64,000 nucleotides of DNA from contig JAYKAV010002453.1 of assembly GCA_035582835.1 (NCBI GenBank), positions 686,495-750,494 on the forward strand, in the 5' to 3' direction. Both the position numbers and the translations under genes were made by a program. Of the stretch, positions 14,303 to 24,170 are shown in pieces. Under the pieces are notes generated by a model that had not been told where the DNA came from, searched no databases, and was given only the letters and a program-made list of their open reading frames with translations. Every line of letters starts with the position of its first letter. Within the stretch, counting starts at the first letter, position 1. The stretch is from Phoebastria nigripes (taxonomy: Eukaryota > Chordata > Aves > Procellariiformes > Diomedeidae).

Positions 14303-14960
14303 AATTTCATATTTGAATTCTTCCAAATCTCCTGTGTGAATACCATCTATTGTTACTGATTTGTTGTGGTACTGATTTGCTCTAAAATCTCCGACACTCC
14401 AATCTGGGAGTTTGCGCAGACTCATTCTGTGTAAAGAATGACCCCAGTGTGAAAGATTCCCACCTCATTTACAGCAGGAACCAGTGCAAATAATTCATTT
14501 AGCTGTTCCATAATGTCTTTATCTTCCTTTGCTGCTGCTTCTCATCCTGCTAACTGTCTAACTGTGCTGCTTCTGATATATATACAAAAGGCTTTACTGT
14601 TAGCTCTCATTACTTTTGCAAGTTGCTTCCACTAATATTTTTGGCTTGCTTTGCTGTGGTTTAACATTTATTTTGCTGGGGATTATACTCTTCCTCTGTT
14701 TTCTTTCTTTGGACACAGCTTCCATATTTTGGAAGATGTCTTTTCATTTTGAATGGTGTCTGTTACACTGCTGTTTAACTATGCCAGCTGCTTCTGGCTG
14801 TGGCTCATGCAGGGTCCATTTTTATCAATGCTATTGATGACTGGCATACATTTATTCTTTTAAAAATATGCATGCTACTTGCAAATATTTTACTCTTTTC
14901 ACTGCTATTTCCAATTCTCCCTTAAACAGCTTCCTCATTTTTATATAATTCCCCAATTAA
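14303..14960 (-). mobile_element. Old CR1/L3-type LINE, endonuclease/RT linker region, reverse orientation
   Basis: The plus strand reads as the antisense of the CR1-group region between endonuclease and reverse transcriptase. Recognisable blocks in order are 'ttgaattcttccaaatctcctgtg' with GTGAATACCATCT (14336-14348), CAATCTGGGA near 14401, GCAAATAATTCATTTAGCTG near 14487, 'gctgcttctgatatatatacaaaaggctttactgttagc' near 14567, and 'cttcctcatttttatataattcccc' near 14930. These follow the order expected when the element is read from 3' to 5'. This piece sits about 40 bases from the 3' fragment at 13985-14262, in the same orientation, but the roughly 1 kb RT core between them in the intact element is absent. 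It is thus either one element with an internal deletion or two insertions. All coding frames are destroyed. Confidence 0.7.
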
Positions 14961-16442
14961 CTATTTTTCAAAAGTATTTTGGTGGAGACTCATGTGTTAC
15001 TAACGAACCCAAAAGTCTCTGAATTGCTTTTTAAATGTTCACTAAGGATAGAAATCAGACAACAAAACAAAATAATGAAAGGGCCTAAGGAAAGCTGTCA
15101 TGAAAAACCTTCTCAATCTGATTCACATACTAACTCAGAGGTTAATGTTCCACCAGTGTTTGTTTCATAAATTTGCACAGATCTACATTAACATCATCCA
15201 TAGCATCATCAGGGCAGGGGGACAAATGTAGAACCTAGCATTATATATTCAAATACCAGAGAGATGGGCATGCTGTAAGAACTCGAAGAAAGTATTTTTG
15301 GTTGTTCTTGAAAGTACATTAATGTAGATTTCTGTTATATAAAATCCTAGTAAACAATTTATAATCAAGGTACCGTACTGAATTATTTGTCCTCTACAAA
15401 AGGATTTAAAATTATCTTTGCAAAAAACTCGAAGCATAATTAGATTCTGATGCCTGGCTAAATGGAAACATCAGTTTGGTTGCATATTTTTCACCTTTCA
15501 TGCAAGATGCGGTATGGTAAACCTCCTTCAGCAAATCTGTGTGTAAAGACTACANATTAAGCCACAATAGGTTCTAACTGCAGCTTCAGCCTTTGTGCAG
15601 AGCCTTAGGAAAACTTCACAGAGTTTTTGTGCTGTCTCTCTTAGCAAGTTATACGTGGATCTTCTTAAAGTAATAAATGGAAATACCACACAATGTAAAT
15701 GTAAGGGGCACATATTATTAATGCAGCTACTAAAAAGAAGAATGCAATACAAAGAATGTTATGTTTGCATAAAACTTGGGACTTGACTGCTATGTCATTA
15801 AGTATCCCTTGACGCTTTTGCAGGAATATGACCATGCTTGTGCCATGCCAAATTTCTTTTCTTTAATATCTGTAAATGTAAATAAGTATTTATGAAGCTA
15901 CTTCTCTGTATTTCTATCTGCTTTAAATAACAACTGAACCTTTATTTCTTTTTAGAGGTCANGTTACATATCTTTCACAAACAGGAGAATTTATGTAGAT
16001 AACGTACCACATACACACTATATGTATATGTATATGCAAGCGCATACAAATACATGTTTAAGGTTGCTTATGCATATATGTTCTACATGCATAATGGTGC
16101 AATATAGATGCTTTTTTTTCCAAGAGACTAGGATGACAGTATTCCTGCCAATGCAAAAGAAGAGCTGAATTAGTTCTTTATTTTCCACTTTGAGATTTGA
16201 ATCCTGTAAGAAAGCCAGTAATTTTAAAAAAATGGAAGAAATAAGATGGGAAGACTGGAAAAACAGATGTCATTGTAAATGACAAATAAGAATGCAATCC
16301 TGTTCAAGAAAAATGTCTGTTCAGAAATTTTCCAATCTGATGTGATGTTTTTTGTATGAAAGCTTGAGTAGAGTATAAGAATAACTCTGAAGTAAATCTC
16401 ACAACTCAAATAATGTATTATGGACCTAATCAGTTTATTTTA

Positions 16443-16462
16443 AATTAAATTTAAATTTAATT
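16443..16462. repeat. Perfect 20-bp AT palindrome
   Basis: AATTAAATTTAAATTTAATT is its own reverse complement, built from A/T triplets. It lies in a very AT-rich stretch (about 16430-16480), so it may be low-complexity chance rather than a protein site. Confidence 0.9.
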
Positions 16463-17534
16463 CTTTTTTTAATTAAAACATTGCTTAGGAGAGGAAAAGA
16501 CATGCATAAAGGAGAGCTTTTATCAGAGATTTTGTAATAAGCCTAGTTCTGAAGTCTGTGAAGCAAAGTGCATAGCCCACAGCAGTTGACCTAGAAATCA
16601 CTGCTCTGAAATGATCTGGGGAAAGCTGACACTATCCTTCCATATTTGTCAGAGATACTAGGGTTTGGGGTGATCAAAAATTGCTTTAAACCATTCAGTA
16701 TATTTCTGGTTTTGTTTCTCACAATAATACTGAACCAACTTTTTGTTACTATAGAATGAGTCAAAAGCAATGAAACAGCAAAGACAGAAAGACTTGTATG
16801 TTTAGCCAGTGCCACGCTTTGTCATTTTATCATACAAACTATGTCAGCTGGCGGCAGCATGAGTAATCTAAGCTTCAAACAATATCATTCTGCAGATAAA
16901 TCAATGCATACAGACAGAAACAAGCTAAGTCTATTTTAGACAGCCTAATGATCAGTAGTTTTTTCTAATAGCTTGTCAGACTTCAACCTGTCAAGCCTGA
17001 AGATTTAGGGACACTGATTCACTGGAGATTTCCTGATTGCATTCCTGCTGGGCTATCTACGAATCACAATAGGAGACTCCTAGGAAAAGGGGAGAAAATG
17101 GATCGCCTTCAGGCCTTTATGAGGCACAGGTTATTGTCATGCCTCAACTAAATCCTAATTACTCTGATTAACAATGCAAGCCTGTCACTACTCATGCATA
17201 ATAGTGAAAAAGTTTGCAGTAATGACTATGAAATTCTGCCACTTCTGCTCAGGCCTTCACACGTGCCTTACTGGGGCTTTGTCTGCCCTGCGTGCCATAC
17301 ACCCAGCTGCTGTTTCCAAAATAACGTTGCCAGGGTGAGCCCCATTTGCAATTCAGACCAGACCTGAACATACTCAGTGGGATCAACTGACGCACAAGAT
17401 GGGCTGCAGGATTTAAAACATATTGAGAAGTTACTGGCTCTGCATATCAGATTTCTTGCTTCTTCATATTAACTTTCCTTTTAAAATCAAAGGTCTATGG
17501 CAGGTTGCTATTCAAATTTAATGTCATCTTTCTG

Positions 17535-17551
17535 TATATATATATATATAT
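17535..17551. repeat. (TA)8 microsatellite
   Basis: Eight TA units followed by TTTT. Confidence 0.95.
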
Positions 17552-18949
17552 TTTAGTATCTTATCTGTCTCAGAACTTTGTCACTCCTTAGCTGTTAAAT
17601 ATCTCTGAGGTATAGTGGAAATAATACTTCAGGCAGGTGTCCGCAACAGCATATACACANCTACTTAGAAGGAAGTGTCCAACAGTTTAGTGAGAGGTAT
17701 AGCATTGCTTTCATTTGAGGAAAAAAAGAAAAAGTTTTTAAAATAGATGAAAGACTTTATTTCTAGGGAAAAAGTGTATTTTGAGATGCATACTCTAGGG
17801 CAGTAGATTGCAGTCATCTATACTGCTTTGCCAATGTCCCAGAANACTTGCCCTCTCATCTTCTATTAATTCTGTGGTCTAATCCTGCCGCCATTAAAAC
17901 TGACTGCAAAAATCTCTAATGAAGTCCTGGTACCGCTGGAATTACCAGCAAAGTTCCCGTTAGCATTGGTGGCCGGATCTAGTGCCGGGGAGACAGGGGC
18001 CTGGTGTCCAGGGGACACGGGGAGGACGTGGCAGAGACGAGGGAGAAAAGGTTGTGTCCTGCCACAAAATTCAGCAGTGGCCAGAGTGTGGGACNGGACC
18101 TGGGATCTCGATTTAGACATGCACAGTAAGAATGAATGTCACTGTTACTGGTTTAAGGTGGAAACGTGTTCCTCCCTCTCTGACCGGTAAGCCCTGGCTT
18201 CTGCTAACTGCCGGTGCTCAGCACCTGGCAGGATTAGCCCATGCTGGCTCCACACTGGCGTAATGCACTTCTTACCCCTCACCTCTGCACTGATATGCAT
18301 TAAACAGAAAGTGTTGGAGTGTTCAGCAATGAAGCCTATAAAATTAAATCCTCAGTTATGCTCCAGTAGAAAAAAAAAAAGCCATAATTAAAACTCTTAC
18401 TTTTTTCTTTTCCTATTTTAAAGGACTTATCCTGGGAACTGCTGGATGCTTTTTTGCCACATCCTCTGGCTGAGGGCACATGACTCTGAAAGAGGGTTTT
18501 GTCCTGGAAGAGCAGAAAATACCGCCACTTCTTTTGTGCATACGTGCATGGTCTTCCTTCTGCCTCTCAGTCAGTGCATTTCTTGGGCTTCTCCAGTTTG
18601 GAGTTTCCCAGGTGATCAATTGAAAAGGAAGGGACGTTTGATTTGCCTTGTTTAAAACAAAATTTCAAATTAAAACATAAGAAAACAAAATATAGTAATG
18701 ATCTGCTTTGAAAATACAGAGCTGTTTGCCTGTCAGAAGTGGCATGCTGGTTTCATTAAACTTTCTCTGGAAACTCCCTGGGCAGCCAGGCCAGCTGGCA
18801 GTCCTCTGCCACTTCCCGGCGTGCTTGAAGCCCATCNTGCTTGATGCCCGGGCGCCGCGCAGCACTGCCTGGCCAGCCAGCAGCTGAAGGGACTGAGCAG
18901 GAGGAAGGCAGGCACCGACACAGACTGTCCCATTTTGCCAGGTATTTGG

Positions 18950-19045
18950 AAATGTTGATGTTTCATTCCAGCACAGAACAAAATGAAATGTTGACAACCT
19001 GGAATTTCCCACAAAACAGACATTTCCTTTTCCAGCCAGCTCTAA
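18950..19045 (-). mobile_element. Element ending in AGAGCTGG, probably a non-autonomous DNA transposon
   Basis: On the plus strand, 'gaaatgttgatgtttcattcc' is followed by 'aaaatgaaatgttgacaacctggaatttcccacaaaacagacatttccttttcc' and AGCCAGCTCTAAC. The minus strand therefore starts GTTAGAGCTGGCTGGAAAAG. This matches an old repeat, common in reptile and bird genomes, that begins 'agagctggtcgaaaa' and has 'gggaaatttcaacatttc' inside. The other end is not clear. It abuts the (AC)11 microsatellite at 19051. Confidence 0.5.
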
Positions 19046-19050
19046 CGTGT

Positions 19051-19072
19051 ACACACACACACACACACACAC
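19051..19072. repeat. (AC)11 microsatellite
   Basis: Eleven uninterrupted AC units. They lie directly beside the AGAGCTGG-type element, so the end of that element may have seeded the tract. Confidence 0.98.
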
Positions 19073-19423
19073 TTGCAGAATTATTAACTGCTATGTAATG
19101 ACACCAGACTATATGCCCACTTCCACCGTGTGGTATGGAGGGAATCCAGCCCTCAAAAATCCTGTGTTAGAGCAGCCACCGGACAGCCACGGAGCCTGGA
19201 AAACAGTTAGGTGGCATAACTCCTTCTTCACGGAGCAACCCGGAGCTTTGTGTGATGTCATGGTGTGAAGCATCTGCTGCAGAGGAGGGAGAGCACTGCC
19301 TTGTCTCAGGAGCCTACAGAGAGCGACTCGACACAGCGCAGTCTGTTACTTACAGTAACAAAGTACAAGAAAGACATCACTGTTTGGATCAGCAGTGACT
19401 CTTTCTCCATCCCCTGAAGTCCC

Positions 19424-19431
19424 TTTTTTTT

Positions 19432-19463
<32 letters not shown>
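19424..19463. repeat. T-rich tract: T8, CC, then T30
   Basis: Eight Ts, two Cs and thirty Ts, followed at once by ACAG. It is either a long polypyrimidine tract before a possible splice acceptor or a reverse-oriented poly(A) tail of a retroposed sequence. I recognise no retrogene on the minus strand beyond it. Confidence 0.95.
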
Positions 19464-19466
<3 letters not shown>

Positions 19467-19467
19467 G

Positions 19468-19542
19468 GAGCAGTTGCAAAGTGCCAAAAGCTATCGGAAA
19501 GTCTGCATTACATCAGGCAAACTAAGTGTACTGACCCTCTGA
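19468..19542 (+). other. Possible start of a terminal exon, unconfirmed
   Basis: After T30 and ACAG there is an open run of 24 codons (EQLQSAKSYRKVCITSGKLS, then VLTL) ending in TGA at 19540-19542. Downstream are two AATAAA signals (19929-19934 and 19962-19967), the second followed by the GT-rich stretch 'tgtgtctgtataagcttgtg'. This is the layout of a last exon with a 3' UTR. No homology is recognised, and the T tract may instead be a retroposon tail. Confidence 0.15.
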
Positions 19543-21713
19543 GCTAGCCCACAGGGAAGAACAACAGGAGGGAGATTGCAGAGGAAGATAGGACTACTTA
19601 AGTAGCAATTCATTGTGAACCACTTTTCTAAGCTGTTGATAGAAGCATTAAGTGTGAGAGAGGAAGGGGACTTATCTTCTTGCCCAAGCAGAACCCTAAT
19701 GACTCCATAATGACTGCTAAATAACGTTGCCAATAATCTCCATTTAATTATACAGCTCTAGTATGTCCTAAAAAGGAAAAAAAACACAAAAGGCGTCTGC
19801 AGTCCTAACATACCCAGTAGTCCCTTAGCCTAGTTCTGTAAGATGCATGTGGATATGTAGCATGACTTACTGCCTGGAAGATAATTCACTTCCCATCCTT
19901 CATCTCGTCTGAAAAATTTACTCATGTGAAATAAATTTGCTCAGCTCTTGACGCAGCCATCAATAAATGCTGTGTCTGTATAAGCTTGTGAGCATCCAGG
20001 TCGGCTCTCCTCAAGACAGAAATATATGTGATTTCACAAATCCACTTTGGAAGGCTCTTCAGAAGCATTTTATCTTTGACCAGAGGGGACTACAAAAGCA
20101 GGGTGTTTAATGAACACAGCACCACTTCATGTGAAAGTTTGAGGAATATTTTTCAGACAGATGCCTATTGTAAGAGCTGATGACTTACACAATGGGCTTT
20201 TTAAAAGCCTCAAAATNTGAATTCCCTCTTTATCATTATTAATTTTTTTACAGATGCTGAAAGCCTGAAAAGAGGCCGGTCTTAGAAATAACAGCGTAAT
20301 AGTACACTATGCGTGCAACAGGCTAAGGAGAGTATTTTATTTAAGCACAGAAATCTATTTTTGGCTTAATATTCCAAAGCTTTCCTAATGTTCATTTCAC
20401 TAAAATACTTCTTCAGGCACAGCCCGGATTCTGGCCAATACAAACACTGGTTTCATCTGGAATATTCAGCAAGCTAATAGATAAAAAACATGGCATAATA
20501 GGTGAAGGGTCTGTCATTTGACTTCCACCACCAGCTCAGGAGACTTACTGTTATTATAAATAATACAAATTAGGGAAATGCACAGAACCAGATTTCCACT
20601 TACTGTGTGGAGAGAGAGCCAAATTCTGGATTTTAGGATTAAATTATAATGTGCAAGCCAGCGAAGCAGGAATGAAGAGCACCTCCAGAACTGTATTTTG
20701 ACGAAAACATAGTGTGATTTCAACCAACAGCTAGTGCACGTTTAATTTTAGCCATGTATGTTATGCTGCCTTTAAAGCTCCAGCTGATGAACTTTGTCGG
20801 TTGTTCTTTTTGGTAAATTTGCAGTCCATCACCTGTCCTACCCCTCACTTACACGTATAGATCAGAAGAAGTAGTAGAAGTGTAGGTGTGAAAATTCACA
20901 AACCAAAGTATTACCTTAAATTAGATGGGAATTATATTATTAAGGGAAGGAGGAATTTTGTTAAGTAGCAGTTGAAAAACTGCCCTGTGTTAGCATCTTA
21001 TAAACCTGATGGTAAGCATTGATTCCAAAANGGGGAAGAGATGCAGAAGGCCAGTGCAGGGAGCAGACCTGTCTGTGGGAGCTACCTTCCCTGTGCCTCC
21101 AGGGCCGCGGCTAATCGCCACCCCCCTCGGAAGGGTATAACGACAGTGCCAGACACTGCACCTGACTATAATACAAAACTAATAGCTTTACAGAAGCCCT
21201 AGTAAAGGAGGCACAGTCACATCTACTCATGTCATTGCAAATATCACAGAAACCTGATGGCAAGCTCATGCAGCGTGGAGCCAGCCTCCCCAGTTCTCCA
21301 AGCGAGGTCCCCTGGAAAAGGGCTGGCAGGGAGGGGGCAGGAGGCAGGCTCCTTCCCAGCACCCAGCAGCTTCCTTTCTTTCCCTGTGCGACAGAGACAG
21401 AGAAGAAAAACAAAAGCAAGCAGAAGGAGATACCAAGAGAAGAAGCCAAGTTCGGTGCAGAATACAAGTCCCAAAAGACGATGGGAAATGAGGAAAGGCT
21501 TTGTGTTCCTCCAGTGGAAAATATTAGAGCATGTACACAATCTGAAATGCCCTTATTAGACAAGCAGCAGCCATTTCTCTTTTCCTAACCTCATTTTTTT
21601 CCATTAAAAAATAAAATAAAATTGGCCAGTTGATGTGATTCAGCTCCTGAACTGGCTTTTCTAGAGGTAACGCTTCCTGTCTGAGGTACTGTTTCTGGCT
21701 GGCTGGATTTCCT

Positions 21714-21745
21714 GGCTGAGATTTTCAAAGTCACCTAGGAAACCT
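21714..21745 (+). repeat. Half-copy of the GGCTGAGATTTTCA palindromic element
   Basis: GGCTGAGATTTTCAAAGTCA followed by 'cctaggaaacc' repeats one arm of the element at 59227-59322, with the 'ggctgagattttca' block identical. No opposing arm is seen downstream, so this is a truncated copy or a chance match of about 14 exact bases. Confidence 0.35.
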
Positions 21746-21814
21746 GCGTGTTCACGCATGTACCATGAATTTAAACAGGAACTGTCATCTGAACCCCATG
21801 AGCAGATGTGAAAT

Positions 21815-22065
21815 ATTATTTTTATCCCTCTCTTTTCACATACTCTTTATTTGCTGCATCTTTTATCAGTTTCTTTGCTGTTTTGTTCTTTCTTCTCATA
21901 GTTTCTCTTTCCATTAAGACTCCTCACATTTCACTCCCTACTGATTTTCTCTCTCTCTCCTTTTCTCTTACAGCTACCAGCTTATTCTGTGTCTTTGACT
22001 TTCCTTTGTCTCCAGATGCTCTCTCTCTCTCCATTTATTACTCCTTTGTATCATCAGTCTGCCCT
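21815..22065 (+). other. 250-base pyrimidine-rich strand with a splice-acceptor-like end
   Basis: The plus strand is mostly C and T over about 250 bases, with 'ctctctctctcc' runs at 21949-21961 and 22021-22032. At 21961-21973 it reads TTTTCTCTTACAG, a textbook 3' splice-site sequence. The open frame across it (21808-22122) encodes a low-complexity Ser/Phe/Leu-rich peptide, as expected from pyrimidine-rich DNA, so I do not call a gene. Confidence 0.6.
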
Positions 22066-24070
22066 GTCTGGCCAGTTGCCCCATATATAAAAGGTGAACC
22101 AGCTCTCCTGTTCCCAATATGACCTATAAAATGGGAATTCATTGCAACGCTCCCTTCCCAGCAGCGAGTCTGTATAGACCGTCCAAGCTCCATGCAAGAA
22201 CATCAACGTAACTGCAGAAACACCCTCTGCAATATTCCATGGGAGGGAGAGAGACTGGGTGAAGAGGAATTGGCGTACGTCTGCTTTTCTTGGTCACAAA
22301 TCACTATCTATGTAATGTCCAAATGGCTTTGAACACTGATACATGCACCAGGTTGTCCCACTGTGTCCCAGATTTTCCACTGGCATCTCTAGTGTGCTGC
22401 AAAGACCAACTCGTGCCCTTACTTTGCAGGTTCAGACACCTGCCTGACCATGAATTCCCAGGAGTGCTCTTTATGCCTCCCTATATATACAAATGTTGGC
22501 ATTTGTACCCACTCTGTATCGCTGATTTAGAGCTTCCTCTCCTGTATCCAGATTGTGTGGTAAAATGGGAGGGTACAAGCAGCTGGGCTTCAACTGTTCT
22601 CAGGAATGCAGCTGTGTCTTTAATACTGTTCCTAGTCTGGAACACAAGCGTAATGAAAATAATGAAAACCAGGTAGCTGAATGCACTTTTGCTTCATTAT
22701 TCAGAAGAAAGCCATGCACTGATGTTGAGCCATGCAACATGTGATTATGCATTTGGTTCCATAGGCACAAAACCCCATCACTAAATTAAAAAATGTCTAA
22801 AAAATTACAATCATAGATTAATTTTTTATGAAAAAAGAGACAATTAATGTGTCTTACTATATATCTGAGAGATTCAATATTTCAATTCTACATTTTAGCC
22901 TAACACTCAAACCACTGCACAACTTCTTTCTTTAAAATATTTAGGTCCTTTGAGGTCAGGGCTTCTTTTTGCAGCACTTTTAGTTACAAAAAGCTGTTAG
23001 AGTCTGCCAATTCTACAGTACAACATTTATAGCAATGGGTCAAAAGACAGTTCCTAGAGGAATTCAGCAGCCCTTTGTAGTAAATCAGCAGTCATGTCTT
23101 TGATAAATGTCTCCCGAGTCCAGCAGTAACTGTTCCTTGGTGCTGAAAGATAAAACAGCGGACTCGTACGAGGCATGTAGTTTAGTGAAAGTCACACAGC
23201 AACGAAGAACTGGTAAATAACTTCTGAGGAAGTTACGGTTAACCCAGTGCTCATGAACACTGAACTCAACAGCTCTGGAAAACAAGATGGAAGCCTACCT
23301 GGGCATGTGCATTCGGGTGCGCTGCTTGGGTATAAAATGTGCAGCACCTTGGAGGATAATAAGTCAATTGCTCTAACCCAAATGAGGGATATAAAACTTT
23401 TTGAGGCAGATAAAACCCTCTCCAGACCTTCCTATTTTTGATGGCGTCACGAACTTCCGCATTCAGCCTGTTACTTGATAATTCTGTTAAAAACACAGGT
23501 CCTACAAGCAAAGAGCAGGGGTTCCTCCAGGCTCCATTTTAATGCTCCAGGGGCCGGTCCTGCAGCTGCAACTGATCAGTTTTGACCCAGCAGAACCAGT
23601 GATCCCTGGGAGGTGTCATAGCAGCCCGGCATTTCAACACCACAAGAGGGTAGGCAGCATTGGAAGCCATGGCAGCCTGTTTGCAGCCTGTCAGTGCTTC
23701 ATCTTTTTAACCTCAGAGAGGGTGAGAGCTAATTAAGTCACACACTTCCACAGGTAGTCAAGGCTCTGGTACACTCAGCCCTTGGGCAGGGTAAGGTTTT
23801 GAACNACCGGAGTACTTCGTCACTGCAGTGGTTCACGAATTTCTACCACTAGAATAGTATAGCAGAGGATGCTGGTGGCTGCAGCAGAAGGAAAATGAAT
23901 AGGTCGTATAATTCTACTGGCTGAGATTTATGGGCCCATCTCATCAAGACTAAATTGGTGGTGTAGACTCAAATGAAAACTAGGTGTGAGGAGCAGCTTA
24001 ATTTGACAGCACAAAAACTTGTCCCCTGCTGGCAAACAAATCTCTTTACTTTTTCTATTAAAAAAAATTC

Positions 24071-24170
24071 GGTCTAGTTAAAAACCTGGATTAACTCCCA
24101 TCCAAGCCATCAGAAAAGTCAGTCCAGTTAAAAAACTGGATTAACTCCCATCCAAGCCATCAGATCATCA
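24071..24170. repeat. 50-bp tandem duplication (two copies)
   Basis: Copies at 24071-24120 and 24121-24170. The first 44 bases align with three mismatches, and 24 bases beginning TTAACTCCCATCCAAGCCAT are identical. The last six bases differ. It looks like a fairly recent local duplication in unannotated DNA. Confidence 0.95.

Larger units (their letters stand above)
14961..18949. other. Non-coding DNA, no gene recognised
   Basis: Mostly AT-rich, with a (TA)8 tract, a 20-bp palindrome and a low-complexity 'tatgtatatgtatatg' stretch near 16020. Around 17960-18060 the sequence turns locally GC-rich with several CpGs. A homeobox/SOX/POU-like motif cluster lies at 17156-17202. Confidence 0.65.

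Noticed and set aside
18665..19072. 135-codon minus-strand frame starting in the AC repeat
   Set aside because: The start is the (AC)n microsatellite read as a Cys-Val repeat (MCVCVCVYT), and an N lies inside the frame; a further minus-strand frame and a plus-strand frame overlap it.
21111..21563. 150-codon minus-strand frame, the longest in the window
   Set aside because: Plus-strand frames (21229-21588, 21257-21559) cover the same bases. No domain, no splice context and no recognisable homology.
22290..22676. 128-codon plus-strand frame with many Cys and Leu
   Set aside because: No recognisable family or motif spacing; an overlapping frame begins inside it. Treated as chance.
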